This document shows, piece after piece, positions 49,669-61,400 of a stretch of 64,000 nucleotides of DNA (position 1 is its first letter; each line of letters starts with the position of its first letter). Source of the stretch: Apoderus coryli (Eukaryota > Arthropoda > Insecta > Coleoptera > Attelabidae). The stretch covers positions 10,416,001-10,480,000 of the forward strand of contig OU452210.1 in NCBI GenBank assembly GCA_911728435.2. Reading direction: 5' to 3'. The position numbers and the translations under genes are program-made. The notes under the pieces were generated by a model that worked only from the letters and a program-made list of their open reading frames with translations, was not told where the DNA came from and made no database searches.

Positions 49669-52227
49669 TTACTCACCCAATATATTTATATTGACCTGAA
49701 TATCAGTTGTGTACATTGGTTCCATCAATCTCTGTTGCTCCTGTTTCTCAAATGCTTTCTTCAAAACACTTTTCACGGCTGATTCCATCGAAGACATAAT
49801 TTGAGGTGAAATTTCCTCACTACAAACAGTTTTTATTAACTCAAATTTATTCACTACAAATGCACAATTTGTTAGAGGTTCTTCACAGATAGGACCCGAC
49901 TTACAAAAAGAATTAAACGGATTCACGATACACTGGTCGAACAAAGTTCTGCTATCGTTTGTGTTCATCTCGAGAAAAATATTTTGAGCGTAGTTTTCAG
50001 TAGAGTTTATTAATAAATTTGTGCAATCACTAAGTTTACCTACACTCCAAATTTGATTTTCGAAACCACTCCAGATTACTCCGTTGGATTCGAAAGCAAT
50101 TTTTAGTTGTTCCTTGATATGTTGTAAAACTTTCTTGGTTGATTCACTTTTAAATGTTTTTTCTACCGGTGATTTTGCTTCTGATTCCTTAGATAATCGT
50201 ATAATATCAATAAAACCTAAACGTCGATGATCCTCTACCATGTTTAACAGTTCATAATTATTTTTAATAATCGCTACTACATTCTCTGGAAGTGAAACTA
50301 TGGTTAAAGATAACTGGAAGTATGAGGTCTCTAGATCTTCAAAACTATTTTCACTTAATTTATTTATAGTCGTTTCTCGTAACGACACCATCGGACTGGA
50401 TACTTGTACCTTAATCTTAGCAAATTTCGTTGTTAAATCTTCAATACATTTCCCTAAATGTACATCACCTGCAGTGTATAATACTAATTCCCCAGTTTCT
50501 TGGATCGCGACTTTAACACATGAATCACTTTGCATTAACAACTTCAATCCATCTCGAAGTATTGGCAGATCTTTAGGATTCTCTGGTTCCACAGCGTGTC
50601 GTACAACAGGATCCAGTGCTATGTGTTCCACTAGCGGAACTACATTTAAAGTTGTTGATAACGTAGCTGTACGTAGAATACTGTTTTCGAAACCACCGAT
50701 CCCACACAAATTACCTGGTGGAATTGAATCAACTAGCATGAGTTCCTTTCCGAACAGCATGTATAACTCTTTAATGGTTTCCTTGGTTGGACTACTAGTA
50801 CTCGTAGGAACGTATGAAGAGTTGATAACGTATATTTCATCTCCAACTGTAAGGGTTCCTGTAAATACTCTTGCTAAAGCAATAACAGCGGTTTCGTCTT
50901 TAACTATTACTTCATCAGTACAACTGATTGGTTCAATTACAACTTTTTCTTGTTCAGGCTTTCGTGGTTTCGGCATGAACACTTTGGGTTTGTTCTGAGA
51001 TAAATTGCTTCGATTCACACAAAACATTTTCGAAACATACGCTATAGATGGTGAATTAGTATCTGAAACATTTTTAAAATGTGGTATAAGTTCTTCTACG
51101 CATTTATTTTGGAATGGATCTTCACAATAGCGGTTCACGCTTAATAAATAATTAACGCGTTGATCATCAATATTATTGGGAGCTGGTAGGATTTTAAGAC
51201 ACTGCAGTAAAATGGTACCAGCAAGAGGTTTCCATGCCTGGAATATCGCTTTAGCCTGGACTTTTGGATCAGAATGATTCATATCTCTGGTGATATTAGT
51301 GACATTTAACTTTTGTAGTATATTACTGACTTTATCTTTTTCCATACGCACAACAATGCTTTCATAAATATGAACAATTGTTTTTAAAACAAATTGTTCG
51401 AATAAGTTAGTTTTCTTTTTATCGATTGCTCCAGTTTTAATTTCTCGTTTTGTATCGATATAATTATCCAAATCCCACATTTTAGTGTTGAGGGAATCCA
51501 CAGTTTCATTCTGAACAAGGTTACAGAACATTTGTGCGATTTGTCGAGTAGTTACGCCCCAGCCATCAACACCACTTGCGAAAATCACGTTGCCAGTATC
51601 AGGTGAAAATAAAAGACCAGTATCTTCAATATCCACATCGTTATCAGTAAACCCGTACTGATACAGTTCAGCGATAATTGCGTTACAACCTTCAATAATC
51701 CTTAAAATTATCTGGAATATTTCGTTGACAGTTTTTTCTAGTTCAACAACTAATCTATCAAATTTATTCAACACTAGAATCATTTTAACTTTTTCATCAA
51801 AAGCATTTTTAATTGACTCACGGGTTTGAACGCAAACGCCTTCAACTAAATCTACAACAATTAAAGCGCCATCACATATTCTTAAAGCTGCTCCAACTTC
51901 TGTAGAAAAGTCTATGTGACCGGGAGTATCAACGACGTTAAGCAGAATTCTGCGATTTCTATCAGTATCTTCGTCTTTAATAACGTTTAGTAGTGACACT
52001 GCACTGCTCTTCATTGTAATTCCTCGTTCTTGCTCATCTGGTCGATCATCTAAATAGCGTAAAGATCCTGCTAAGCGCTTGCTGACTAAGCGGTTTGTCG
52101 CTAAAAGCGAATCCGCGATTGTTGTTTTTCCGTGGTCGACATGAGCTAAAATGCAGACGTTTCTGATGCAGTTAAGATCGTTCATACAGAACTGGAGTTC
52201 TTCCAAAGTTGGTTTTATCGGTTCCAT
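49669..52227 (-). CDS. EFL1: EFL1, elongation factor-like GTPase 1 (C-terminus missing)
   Basis: EFL1 is the cytoplasmic EF-2-like GTPase that acts with SBDS to release eIF6 from pre-60S ribosomes (family knowledge). The frame from ATG at 52227 shows the GTPase motifs: AHVDHGKT (28-35), RGITMKSS (68-75), DTPGH (100-104), NKFD (154-157) and SGVDGWG near 219. Beta-barrel and EF-G-like domains follow. LMEPMYTTDIQV near the end marks the last domain. The apparent 852-residue protein stops two codons beyond a good splice donor (ATATTGG|GTGAGT, exon side at 49674), so it should continue. About 130-150 residues normally follow, and none is recognisable down to 48094. Upstream of the ATG, TTCATTTTAG|ATAATGG suggests a 5' UTR intron. 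Antisense frames at 50300-50998 are shadows. Confidence 0.93.
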   Translation of the reverse strand: MEPIKPTLEELQFCMNDLNCIRNVCILAHVDHGKTTIADSLLATNRLVSKRLAGSLRYLDDRPDEQERGITMKSSAVSLLNVIKDEDTDRNRRILLNVVDTPGHIDFSTEVGAALRICDGALIVVDLVEGVCVQTRESIKNAFDEKVKMILVLNKFDRLVVELEKTVNEIFQIILRIIEGCNAIIAELYQYGFTDNDVDIEDTGLLFSPDTGNVIFASGVDGWGVTTRQIAQMFCNLVQNETVDSLNTKMWDLDNYIDTKREIKTGAIDKKKTNLFEQFVLKTIVHIYESIVVRMEKDKVSNILQKLNVTNITRDMNHSDPKVQAKAIFQAWKPLAGTILLQCLKILPAPNNIDDQRVNYLLSVNRYCEDPFQNKCVEELIPHFKNVSDTNSPSIAYVSKMFCVNRSNLSQNKPKVFMPKPRKPEQEKVVIEPISCTDEVIVKDETAVIALARVFTGTLTVGDEIYVINSSYVPTSTSSPTKETIKELYMLFGKELMLVDSIPPGNLCGIGGFENSILRTATLSTTLNVVPLVEHIALDPVVRHAVEPENPKDLPILRDGLKLLMQSDSCVKVAIQETGELVLYTAGDVHLGKCIEDLTTKFAKIKVQVSSPMVSLRETTINKLSENSFEDLETSYFQLSLTIVSLPENVVAIIKNNYELLNMVEDHRRLGFIDIIRLSKESEAKSPVEKTFKSESTKKVLQHIKEQLKIAFESNGVIWSGFENQIWSVGKLSDCTNLLINSTENYAQNIFLEMNTNDSRTLFDQCIVNPFNSFCKSGPICEEPLTNCAFVVNKFELIKTVCSEEISPQIMSSMESAVKSVLKKAFEKQEQQRLMEPMYTTDIQVNINILGE

Positions 52228-54079
52228 TATCTAAAATGAATAATATTATCAAAATAAAGCATTTGAATATTTATTTAGAAACGAAAAGCAATCTAATTAT
52301 CATAATTTCTTTTGCTAGACTTACATTGGAGTCGCTATACTACGGTTGAAGCAACAGAAGTAGAAGTGAAAAATTATAGTCTTGATATTCCAACTTAGTT
52401 TGGTGTCTCGTCGCTCGAAATGATAAACCTTCTGAAGATAGAAAATGATTGTAGTTTCCATTAGCATCAAGTAATTCAAAAATAACTTAGGTATAACAAG
52501 CTAATGTTAAATTCTATTTGCTAGTTAGGCCACCCAACATACCCAACAGTTAGCTTGAGAATATTATTTTTCCGCTCAAATTTAAGGTTATGTTACCAAA
52601 ACGCAAATAAGTAATAACAGGTCGTTGTAAAATAAAGACGCAAACTTTTACATAAATAAAAACATATTCAAATTTAACTTACTATAAATAAAATTAGATG
52701 ACAATAGTTCAGTGCGTGTTTTACTTAATTAACCAGTAGTAATTGCAAATACTTTACACAAAATTTCACAATTTATATTTCAATTCATACAGTGAAACGT
52801 TCTCGTCTCTAGTGACATCTATATGTCAACCTGCTGAACTACTCTAAATGGGGAAGAGAAAATAAATAAAGCTGCCTTTCCGATGAACTGGAAATTTACT
52901 TAGCTATATTATTAATGAGCGGTTATTGTTCTAATAAACCCGTGTAAAAACCTTTAGTTTCTAATATCTAATCTGTTTTTTTATCCCAATCATTACATTA
53001 TATTATTTTTCTATGAGTATATGCAGCGACATCCATCATTGAGGTTATCGCATTAAGCGTGCGAAGCGCCTGTCTAAGCCCATAATTTTTGTAGATTGAG
53101 AGCATTATCTCAGAGTGTATCGGTCAACGACTATTCTTAGGTATTAGGTATTTTAAAATTATTTTACAAGTATTTGAATTAAATAAAGGTCATTTTTCAA
53201 AGTTTTAAAAGGCAACAAAGTAAGTAAGTAGCTATAGATATTACCTACCTAGTAGAAAGATGTCAGAACATAAAGTGAGAATATTTCATCCATATGTCCA
53301 TACATAGTAATAACAGATTCCCTTATTAAAGTATTGTTGCTTGGTATGTAATTAACTAAAATTTAAATATCTTAACAAATTAAAACAAACCCGGTGCCAT
53401 TGTCTTTATAAGTTTAAAAAGACAATGCCGGTGCGTATTATACTCATATATTTGACTTTTGACATTAAAACTAGCTGAAGAACTAGTGCGCTAATAACAA
53501 CAAAATGATCTTGACTGCCACATGCGCATGATAGTAGTTCAAATAATCCAGCACTACAGTGTTGTCAAAATCACATAGGTTCCTTGCTCTGTTTCTTCAG
53601 CATGAACATTGCTATTACTCGAAAATATTAGAAGCTACTTTCATGAAAAAAATTATAGATTTTTACCAAAACGCTAAAGGCTCAATTGATATTTGCTAAA
53701 CTATATAGAAATAATTATTTATTTTTCTCTTACCAATAGATCTTGGCCTAAGAAAATATCGGATACTCAATTTTAATTTATACAGGACGTTCATAAAGAA
53801 GCTAAATTGGGACAAAATAAAAAATGTAAGAGCGTTTGCGGATATAATGTACACATGACAACAATGGCGGTTTGAAGATTTGAAATTTGCAGGAAATTAC
53901 ACTATGGAGCAGCCAAAATCAATGTTGTCCCTAGACTCTTGGCTATAGTCCTAGAAAAATATAACTAGAACAAACATAACCTTAAATCTAGTTGATATGT
54001 TTCATATAAACAAAAACTAATTCTCAATTTTATTACAAACGTAACATAGTAAATCAACAGTATTGTTAACAAATAAAAT
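52228..54079. other. Divergent intergenic region, EFL1 / UBE2F
   Basis: 1.85 kb between two divergently transcribed genes, so it should hold both promoters. No TATA box or exon could be assigned. A short hairpin (CATTGTCTTT / AAAGACAATG) lies at about 53399-53434, and ACAGGACGTTCATAAAG near 53785 looks like old repeat. Confidence 0.45.
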
Positions 54080-54785
54080 ATGATTACATTATCACAACAT
54101 TTAAAACGTAAAAATCAGAGTGATGAAACACAATCTACAAGAGCATCTATCAGGGACAGACTTCTAGTGAAGGAGGCGCAGGAAATGGCACAACTTCTTC
54201 CTAGCTGCTGCTCTATACATTATCATAACGAAAATGATTTAAGCAAATTTATATTATACGTAAAACCTACTGAAGGATTTTGGGAAGGTGGTACCTTTCA
54301 GTTTGATATTACTGTTACGGAAGAATATAATATGGTGGTAAGTGTTTGTAGATATAATTACTAATGTTTTTTAATTAGTTTCAAGTAGTTCACATATTAA
54401 ATCATTTAGAATTTTACTTTCAGCCACCAATAGTAAAGTGCTACACAAAACTTTGGCATCCAAATATATCGGAAAATGGTGAGGTGTGCTTATCACTTTT
54501 AAGAAGACATAGTGTCGATGGTATGGGTTGGTCACCAATTAGAAGATTAAACGATGTTGTATGGGGATTACATGCACTTTTTACGGTAATATATTTGAAT
54601 AAATCGGAAGTATTTGATAAGTTAAAGCATCAGCTCCATATGTAGTTAATTCAAAATTATTTTTCTAGGATCTCTTAAATTTTGAGGACCCCCTGAACGT
54701 TGAAGCAGCTGATATGTACCGACACTCAAAAGAAGATTTCAGAATGAAAGTAATGGAATACGTTGCTAATTATGCTAAGAATTAG
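54080..54785 (+). CDS. UBE2F: UBE2F, NEDD8-conjugating enzyme E2
   Basis: Transfers NEDD8 from the UBA3-NAE1 E1 to cullins, chiefly CUL5 with RBX2 (family knowledge). Exons are 54080-54337, 54424-54585 and 54669-54785 (stop TAG), all phase 0, giving 178 residues, close to the usual 185. The N-terminus [10 protein letters not shown] is the docking extension that distinguishes NEDD8 E2s from other E2s. IRDRLLVKE follows, then the UBC fold with [20 protein letters not shown] (HPN 98-100) and GEVCLSLLR with the catalytic Cys108. The C-terminal helices contain [15 protein letters not shown]. It resembles UBE2F rather than UBE2M because of the SLLR-HSVDG-GWSP segment after the cysteine. Complete and apparently intact. 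AATAAA lies at 55025. Confidence 0.95.
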
Positions 54786-56190
54786 TCTTATACGCATTAG
54801 TGATATTTATATTTATTTAAAATCCTAAATAAGTTAATTATTTGTAAATTGTATATTTAACAATTCAATTGTTTGTGATATTTCTTGCATTTTTATTTGT
54901 GTGCAAATAACTCTTCGTATATTAAATAATATTGTTCTTAAATTATTATGATAAGCTAATTTAAGAAATATTAGAGAATTATTATAGTAAATATTTATCT
55001 GATGTGAGAGTGAGGTTTTCTTTAAATAAAAAGTTTGCTGGCAAATTAAATTTGATTTTATGTTGTTCAGAACTGTATAGGAAATGCCTGAAAGTTTATT
55101 GTAAAAATTGCTAAGGATCTTCTTAACGGGGCTAAATTTGTTCCCAATGAACCTTACTGGGGGTATCTGTAGGTGTTTATTTGTATTTCTTACCATTCTT
55201 TCTGCGTATTACCAGCTCACTTTTTCCATATCGATAGCCGCGAATGCGTTTCCGTGTTGAGTACGACACCAAGTAGTTCACAAATTCAACATGAATTTGT
55301 GGCTTATATCTGAGCCCGGTTTTGGCCTGAGTACAAGCGTATATATTGGCTCTACAAAGCCGCGTTTAATTTTTTAGTAGTTTCGCTGTTCAGCGCTATG
55401 ATTTAACCAATTTAGAGAATCAGAATATAACGTTTTCTTACTAAAATTTAAATAATTGCACTAATTAAACATTTTAGTTATGATTTACGATCTTTCAAAT
55501 AGTTTTCTTTAAATTTCAAACTGACGTTTGACATATTGCATAGCGTCGTTGCCATGTTTTAAAACGTTTAGTTTTCTAATGGCTTTGTATGATTTGTTTC
55601 ACATGTTTAAAAGGAAAATATTTAGCTTATATATACTGTATGATTTGATATTTGTTTCACATATTTAACAATCATTGTGCATACCATTATTTTCATTGAA
55701 AGACGACAAATTGTATCATTAAAAAAAAAGGTAAATATGAATTATTTTATAGGCAACTTTTAATACAGAACTGAGCTTAGGAGTTGTATGATTTGTTGCA
55801 CAAATTATGCATTAATTAACAATTTGTGGAGTGTATTGTACACTATTGTTATTGCAATATGAAAAACTAAACATATTCTCAAATAGAAGACAACCAAATA
55901 AAATTGGCTTCTCAAAGTAGTGACTAGTGACTAGGCAACCCTTAATACAATGTGTATTGTATAATCTGAGAACAATGTTCTCTGGTATAATAATCATAAT
56001 AAAATGAATAAAGAAAGTAAAAAACAATTATTATCCTTTAGTCAATGGATAGGAATGCAGAAATAAGAATAAATTCATAGAATAATGTTTATATTGAGAA
56101 TAAATTTGCTACTGGCCAGCTGATTTATGTCAGAGTTATACAAACTGTGTTTATGTTTATTTTTTACATTGATACTTTTCTCGCACCGGT
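54786..56190. other. UBE2F 3' UTR and UBE2F-GTPBP3 spacer
   Basis: The minus strand holds a 120-codon open frame (54834-55196) with IPPVRFIGNKFSPVKKILSNF and YNKL, faintly like the C-terminal tail of some non-LTR polyproteins. This is weak and reported only as a possibility. No clear gene otherwise. The GTPBP3 promoter should lie in the last few hundred bases. Confidence 0.35.
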
Positions 56191-58359
56191 ATGTTAAAAT
56201 TAACCTCACAAATTTATACAAAATTTATAATTAGAAGGTATATTAGCACTATTTTTGCATTATCTTCAGGTAAACAAATTGCATGAAGTTTAACTATTCT
56301 CAATTATCAATAACGAGTCATATGCATTATTAGGATATGGTAAATGCGGTGTAGCAGTAATAAGAGTTACAGGTTCACAATCAAGTAAAGCTCTAAAACA
56401 AATCACTAAACTAAGCGAACTACCTAAACCCAGAAATACGATATTACGTAGTATACGCAACGTTAAAACTAATGATATTTTGGATAAAGGTTTAGTTATA
56501 TGGTTTCCAGGTGAGTAATTATTGTTCATTGTTAATCCAAATATTAAGGGTTGCATAACACTCATTGTTGCAGGTCCAAAAAGCTTTACTGGTGAAGATA
56601 GTTTTGAACTTCATGTACACGGTGGTCTAGCTGTAGTAAATTCAATATTAAATTCATTGGGATCAATAGAAGACTTAAGATTAGCGGAGCCTGGTGAATT
56701 TACACGACGAGCTTTTCAAAACGGGAAATTAGATTTAACAGAAGTTGAAGGTTTAGCTGATTTACTGCAGGCCGAAACTGAAGCACAAAGAAAACAAGTA
56801 GGTACCTACATATAACACGAATTCTAGATTTGACATACTTACGTCTGTATTCACAGGCTTTTCTCCAAACTCAAGGTGCTTTAAGTAAACTGTATCACAA
56901 ATGGCGTCGAATATTGTTAAATTGTACAGCAAATATTGAAGCATACATCGATTTTGATGAGACTGAGACAATAGAACTAGGACTAATCCAAACAGTTACA
57001 AATAATATAAGGGAATTAAAACGTGATATAGAAAAACATTTATCAGACGGACGTAAAGGTGAAACTCTACGAAATGGTGTTAGAACTGTTATTTTAGGTG
57101 AACCAAATGTTGGGAAAAGTAGTATTCTAAATTTATTATGTAAGTAAACGAACTTGTTTCACGAAAATAGTTGATAGTTATTAATTTTAGGTCAAAGACC
57201 GGCAGCTATAGTAACTCCAATCTCAGGAACTACTCGGGATATCATTGAAGTAACGTTAAATATATCTGGATATCCTTTAATTCTGGCAGATACAGCTGGT
57301 TTAAAAGCTGATACATCAGATATAGTGGAGAAAGAAGGAATAACTCGGGCATTACAGAGTTACAAAAATGCTGATTTAGTTTTACTTGTGATTGATTTTG
57401 AGAAATATCTTAAATATACAATAAATAACTCGAAGGCGAGTTTTAAGAAATATTTACAGCACTACATCGATTCATTGAATTTGAAAGATTTAGTTGAATC
57501 TGATAATGGTAATAACATTTTGTTTAAAAAAGAATGTGTTGTTGTGGTTAATAAAATGGATTTAGCCACTAATAAAATGATTATAAAAGATGATCTCTGT
57601 AACTCTTACGTTGTGCAAATGTCATGTCACACCGAGTTAGGAGTTGCGAAACTAATCGACGAATTAACTCTACGCCTTAAGGAGTTGTAAGTATTATATA
57701 TATTTATATATACATTATTTATTTTGGCCTCTCTCTTCGCTGTGCACGGCTTTTGACACCCTTGCGCTATTTGACACCAATAGCGCCTATTATCATAGAT
57801 GTTTTCATCTATGATTCAGCAACAATGGCAACGCTGCCACTCCTCCCAATATACGACGCGATACAACCACCTGACGGCCTTCATATAAACATAGTTGCCA
57901 GCGTTTAATTGCACTAAGCATAGCATACGAATCTTGCCATTTAAAAAACAGCATAAGAAGCACGCTTCATATAGATGCAGTACAGGTTTAATGGAAAATA
58001 AGAGTATACGACAATGTAACACGAATTTAAGTTATGTTGGAAATTTATTTCTCACTACCAGGTGACGTTTTTTGGGTTTATTGCATTATTTTTAAGAAGA
58101 AATCTATTGTAGATGTGGGGAACCTTCTGCAGAACATCCTAGTCTGAACAAAATCCGACATAGACAACATTTAACTGATTGTGTTAAAAATATTGACCGG
58201 TATCTCGGCGAAGCTGGAAAAGATCCTGATTGTATTGACGTGGTTATCATGGCAGAGTACTTACGGAAATCTATTCACCATTTAGGAAAGTTAGTGGGTT
58301 CTGTGACGAATGATGAAATACTCGATGTAATTTTTAGTAATTTTTGTATTGGAAAATAA
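56191..58359 (+). CDS. GTPBP3: GTPBP3, mitochondrial tRNA modification GTPase (MnmE family)
   Basis: With MTO1 it installs the 5-taurinomethyl group on wobble uridine of mitochondrial tRNAs (family knowledge). Six exons: 56191-56269, 56334-56510, 56574-56797, 56857-57139, 57191-57686 and 58113-58359 (stop TAA). All have GT-AG introns and agreeing phases, totalling 1506 nt, 501 residues. The start [16 protein letters not shown] is basic with no acidic residue, as in a mitochondrial presequence, and leads straight into [20 protein letters not shown], the family's N-terminal motif. The folate-binding domain ([35 protein letters not shown]) follows, then the G domain: GEPNVGKS (241-248), SGTTRD (266-271), DTAG (288-291), NKMD (375-378). 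The C-terminal CIGK supplies the conserved cysteine. Intact; four of the five introns are 51-63 bp. Confidence 0.96.
57687..58112 (+). other. Intron 5 of GTPBP3 with two perfect hairpins
   Basis: The only intron of this gene longer than 100 bp. It contains GCGCTATT-TGACACC-AATAGCGC (about 57763-57785) and TCATAGATG-TTTT-CATCTATGA (about 57793-57814), two adjacent perfect stems, followed by less AT-rich sequence. Possibly a small insertion. Confidence 0.6.
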
Positions 58360-58387
58360 TACTTTAACAATAATTATATACTTAAGT

Positions 58388-58393
58388 AATAAA
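58388..58393 (+). promoter_or_regulatory. Poly(A) signal AATAAA, GTPBP3
   Basis: Hexamer 29 bases after the GTPBP3 stop, so its transcript should end inside or just past the stop of the converging neprilysin-like gene. Confidence 0.6.
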
Positions 58394-58414
58394 AGTAAAA
58401 AAATATATTTCGGG

Positions 58415-58420
58415 TTTATT
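58415..58420 (-). promoter_or_regulatory. Poly(A) signal AATAAA, neprilysin-like gene
   Basis: On the minus strand TGGTAAATAAACC places AATAAA overlapping the stop codon by one base. The minus-strand transcript would then end within GTPBP3's 3' UTR. Confidence 0.5.
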
Positions 58421-61400
58421 TACCATATTACGCATTTTAATTCAGGATTCATCAAACTGTTTTTCGGACAGTTGAAAACTTCGGAAAACTCCTCAGAATT
58501 GCTTAGTGCTCCAATAACTCTGTAAAAATATCCCCTTCTAATAATGTTTAATTGTATTTATACGAAAAAACTATTTTTCTTACCTAAACTGCCCTGGTGA
58601 ATGTACAGAAGTTTTTAATCGGGTTTTAGCTATTTCATTGCGTTGTTGTCCACACCAAGCCTTTAAACGTGCTTTATATAAGTAAGTAAAAATATGTTTA
58701 TGAACAAATACAATACCTGAGCGAAATTTAAAAAGAAAAGTTGTTGTCCATTCAAGTTTAGATCAGGTAAGCTTTCATCAGCTTGTGGATTCTCTTGCAA
58801 CCAATTTGTGTAGGCCTGTTCGGGAAATACTATTTACACAAAATATTCGTTTTGATTCCACTTTAGCGTTCTAAGTCGGATTTAGAAATAGGAGGATGTT
58901 CTTGATATAAATAAGAAGTTCAACGTGTCAGAGCAAGTATAACTATTTAATAAAAATAACAGTTCATCTAGCAATGCATGAAGGCGGCTCAATGCATATT
59001 ATCACCAACAACTGCGTCACAATATAAAAACTGAGGTGAGTTCCTCTTACAGGGTGTACTTGCGTGATGCTGAGCGTAGATTGAGTAGTGATCCTAACAA
59101 GTTTTGGTCTTTTGTCAGTTCCAGTTCCAAATCTGGGCGATTGCCTGGTAGTATGACTTACAATGGTAATAATATTAATGATCCGCAGGAGCTTGTCAAT
59201 AAATTTGCGGAATTTTTCAACACATCATACGTTGCATCTCAGGCATTTGATATTGATCAGGGATTGTTTGATGTTGTGAATGTGTCTCATTTACCGGATC
59301 GTGTGATTACTGAGACGGAGGTCTATGGAGTTTTGAGAAGGTTAAAAGCTAAATTTACATCGGGTCCTGATGGTATACCATCTTTTGTAATTAGGGATTG
59401 TGCTACTGTGTTTGCTAAACCATTGTGTACAATATTCAATGTTTCTTTGCGATCGTAGTTTCCCCTCTGATTGGAAATCTTCTAGAGTAACGCCGGTTCA
59501 TAAGAAGGGAGATAAACAGGATATTTCAAATTATAGACCAATTTCCATACAGTCGTGTTTTTCTAAAGTTTTTGAATTTGTGCTCCATGATATTATTATG
59601 AGCCATGTTAGGCGTCAGATTTCATCGGTACAACATGGCTTTTTTTCCCGGTCGTTCTACGTCAACTAATTTATTGGTTTTAACACAGTTTTTAACTGAG
59701 CGACTTGGTAACGGGGGTCAGGTAGATGTAATCTACACTGATTTTTCTAAAGCCTTTGATAGACTTGATCATGGTATTCTACTGCGTAAACTGTGTCGTT
59801 ATGGACTATCTTGTAATTTACTGCTGCTTTTAAAGTCGTATCTGAAGGATAGATTTCAGTATGTGGAAAGTCGAGGATTTCGTTCCGCAAATTTTAAAGT
59901 GTCATCTGATGTTCCCCAGGGCTCTGTCCTTGGACCATTGTTGTTCCTGTGTTTTATCGATGATATTTCTAGTGGCTTGACAAATAGTTCGTTATTATAA
60001 TATGCTGACGACTTCAAATTATATTCTGTCATTAATAGTACTGAAGATTGTTCTCATCTTCAGGACGATTTAAATGTTGTATATGAGTGGTGTGTCCGTA
60101 ATAATCTTTATCTGAATATTGATAAATGTTTTAGTGTTTCCTATGCACGGAAAATAAACCCTGTAAAATTTTCATATTGTATAAATAATAGTCCATTAAC
60201 AACTTGTGATGAGTTTAAAGATTTAGGTGTTTGGTTTGATGGTAAACTGAGCTTTACTAATCATTACAATAATATAGTTTCAGCATCCTATTATCTCTGG
60301 GTTTTATTGTGCGCAATTCGAAAGAGTTTGTGACACCTCAAACTCTCATTGTTCTTTTCAACGCATTTGTCAGATCTAAACTGGAATATGCATCTGTAGT
60401 ATGGAATCCTATGTATGCCATACATATAAATAATATTGAACGCATCCAGCGTCGTTTTGCCAAGTTGCTGTGGTTTCGGGTTGATGGGGTTTATCCATCC
60501 ATTGGGTTTCCTCATGATATTCTGTTAAACCGTTTTAATCTAGTACCATTAATTACTCGGAGAGAATATTCCGCTCTAGTATTGCTCTTTAAGATTATTA
60601 ATGGACTTCTTGACTGTCCAGAGTTTTTAAGCCAGATTCCTTTTTGTGTCCCAAATCTACGTACACGTAATAACGGAATTGTATTTTACTTTCCGGCCCC
60701 GCGTACTAATTTGTTGTTGCGTTCCCCTTTATATTTTATATGCCATATTTGTAACTCTGTGTCCGAGCAAATTGATATTTTTAATTCAACTTTGTCTTGT
60801 ATAAAAAATATATTTCTTAGAATATAAATTTAGTGTTAGATATTAAGAATTTACTGTAATTTTTCCTGCCCTTTAATTGGATTATTTATCTGTCTGGGCA
60901 GTGTACCTTAAATAAATAAATAAATAAACAATCTCCCATTCTACCCATCCTATTCTATTACCCTCGAACACAGTTATCTACCTATCTTACTCGCTTTCAT
61001 TGCACTCCAATATTGGCACCTTAAATTTTAAATACAACTCTGATACGCATCCCCTCTGATGCTTCCCCTATAGAGGCAGTATAATAATAATATAAAATGG
61101 TTAAATATTTGCATTGCAATTATATTGAATTTCCCTCATAATTTAATTAAAATATTTTATTGGATACATAAATTTTATATTTTTGGAAAGAAAAAGGGTT
61201 AATGTATGCTCCTTGTGTAATATTTTTTTGAGTTTTGGTCTAGAATTTAAGCAAATGGCTCATATCTAAAGCATATATTTGAGCAAGTTTTAAAAATACT
61301 GAAGATTGAAAAAAGCTTTTTATGTTAACCGAAGTTCTGACCGCGTTTGACATAGATCAGGGCTACCGGACTTGGATTGGTATGTTTTAAAACATTTTTA

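Noticed and set aside
50300..50998. 232-codon open frame antisense to EFL1
   Set aside because: Lies entirely within the EFL1 coding frame on the other strand and has no family motif; a shadow of codon structure.
54834..55196. 120-codon minus-strand frame after UBE2F
   Set aside because: Only a faint resemblance to non-LTR C-terminal tails; stop codons in all frames just upstream and no catalytic motif, so not called as an element.
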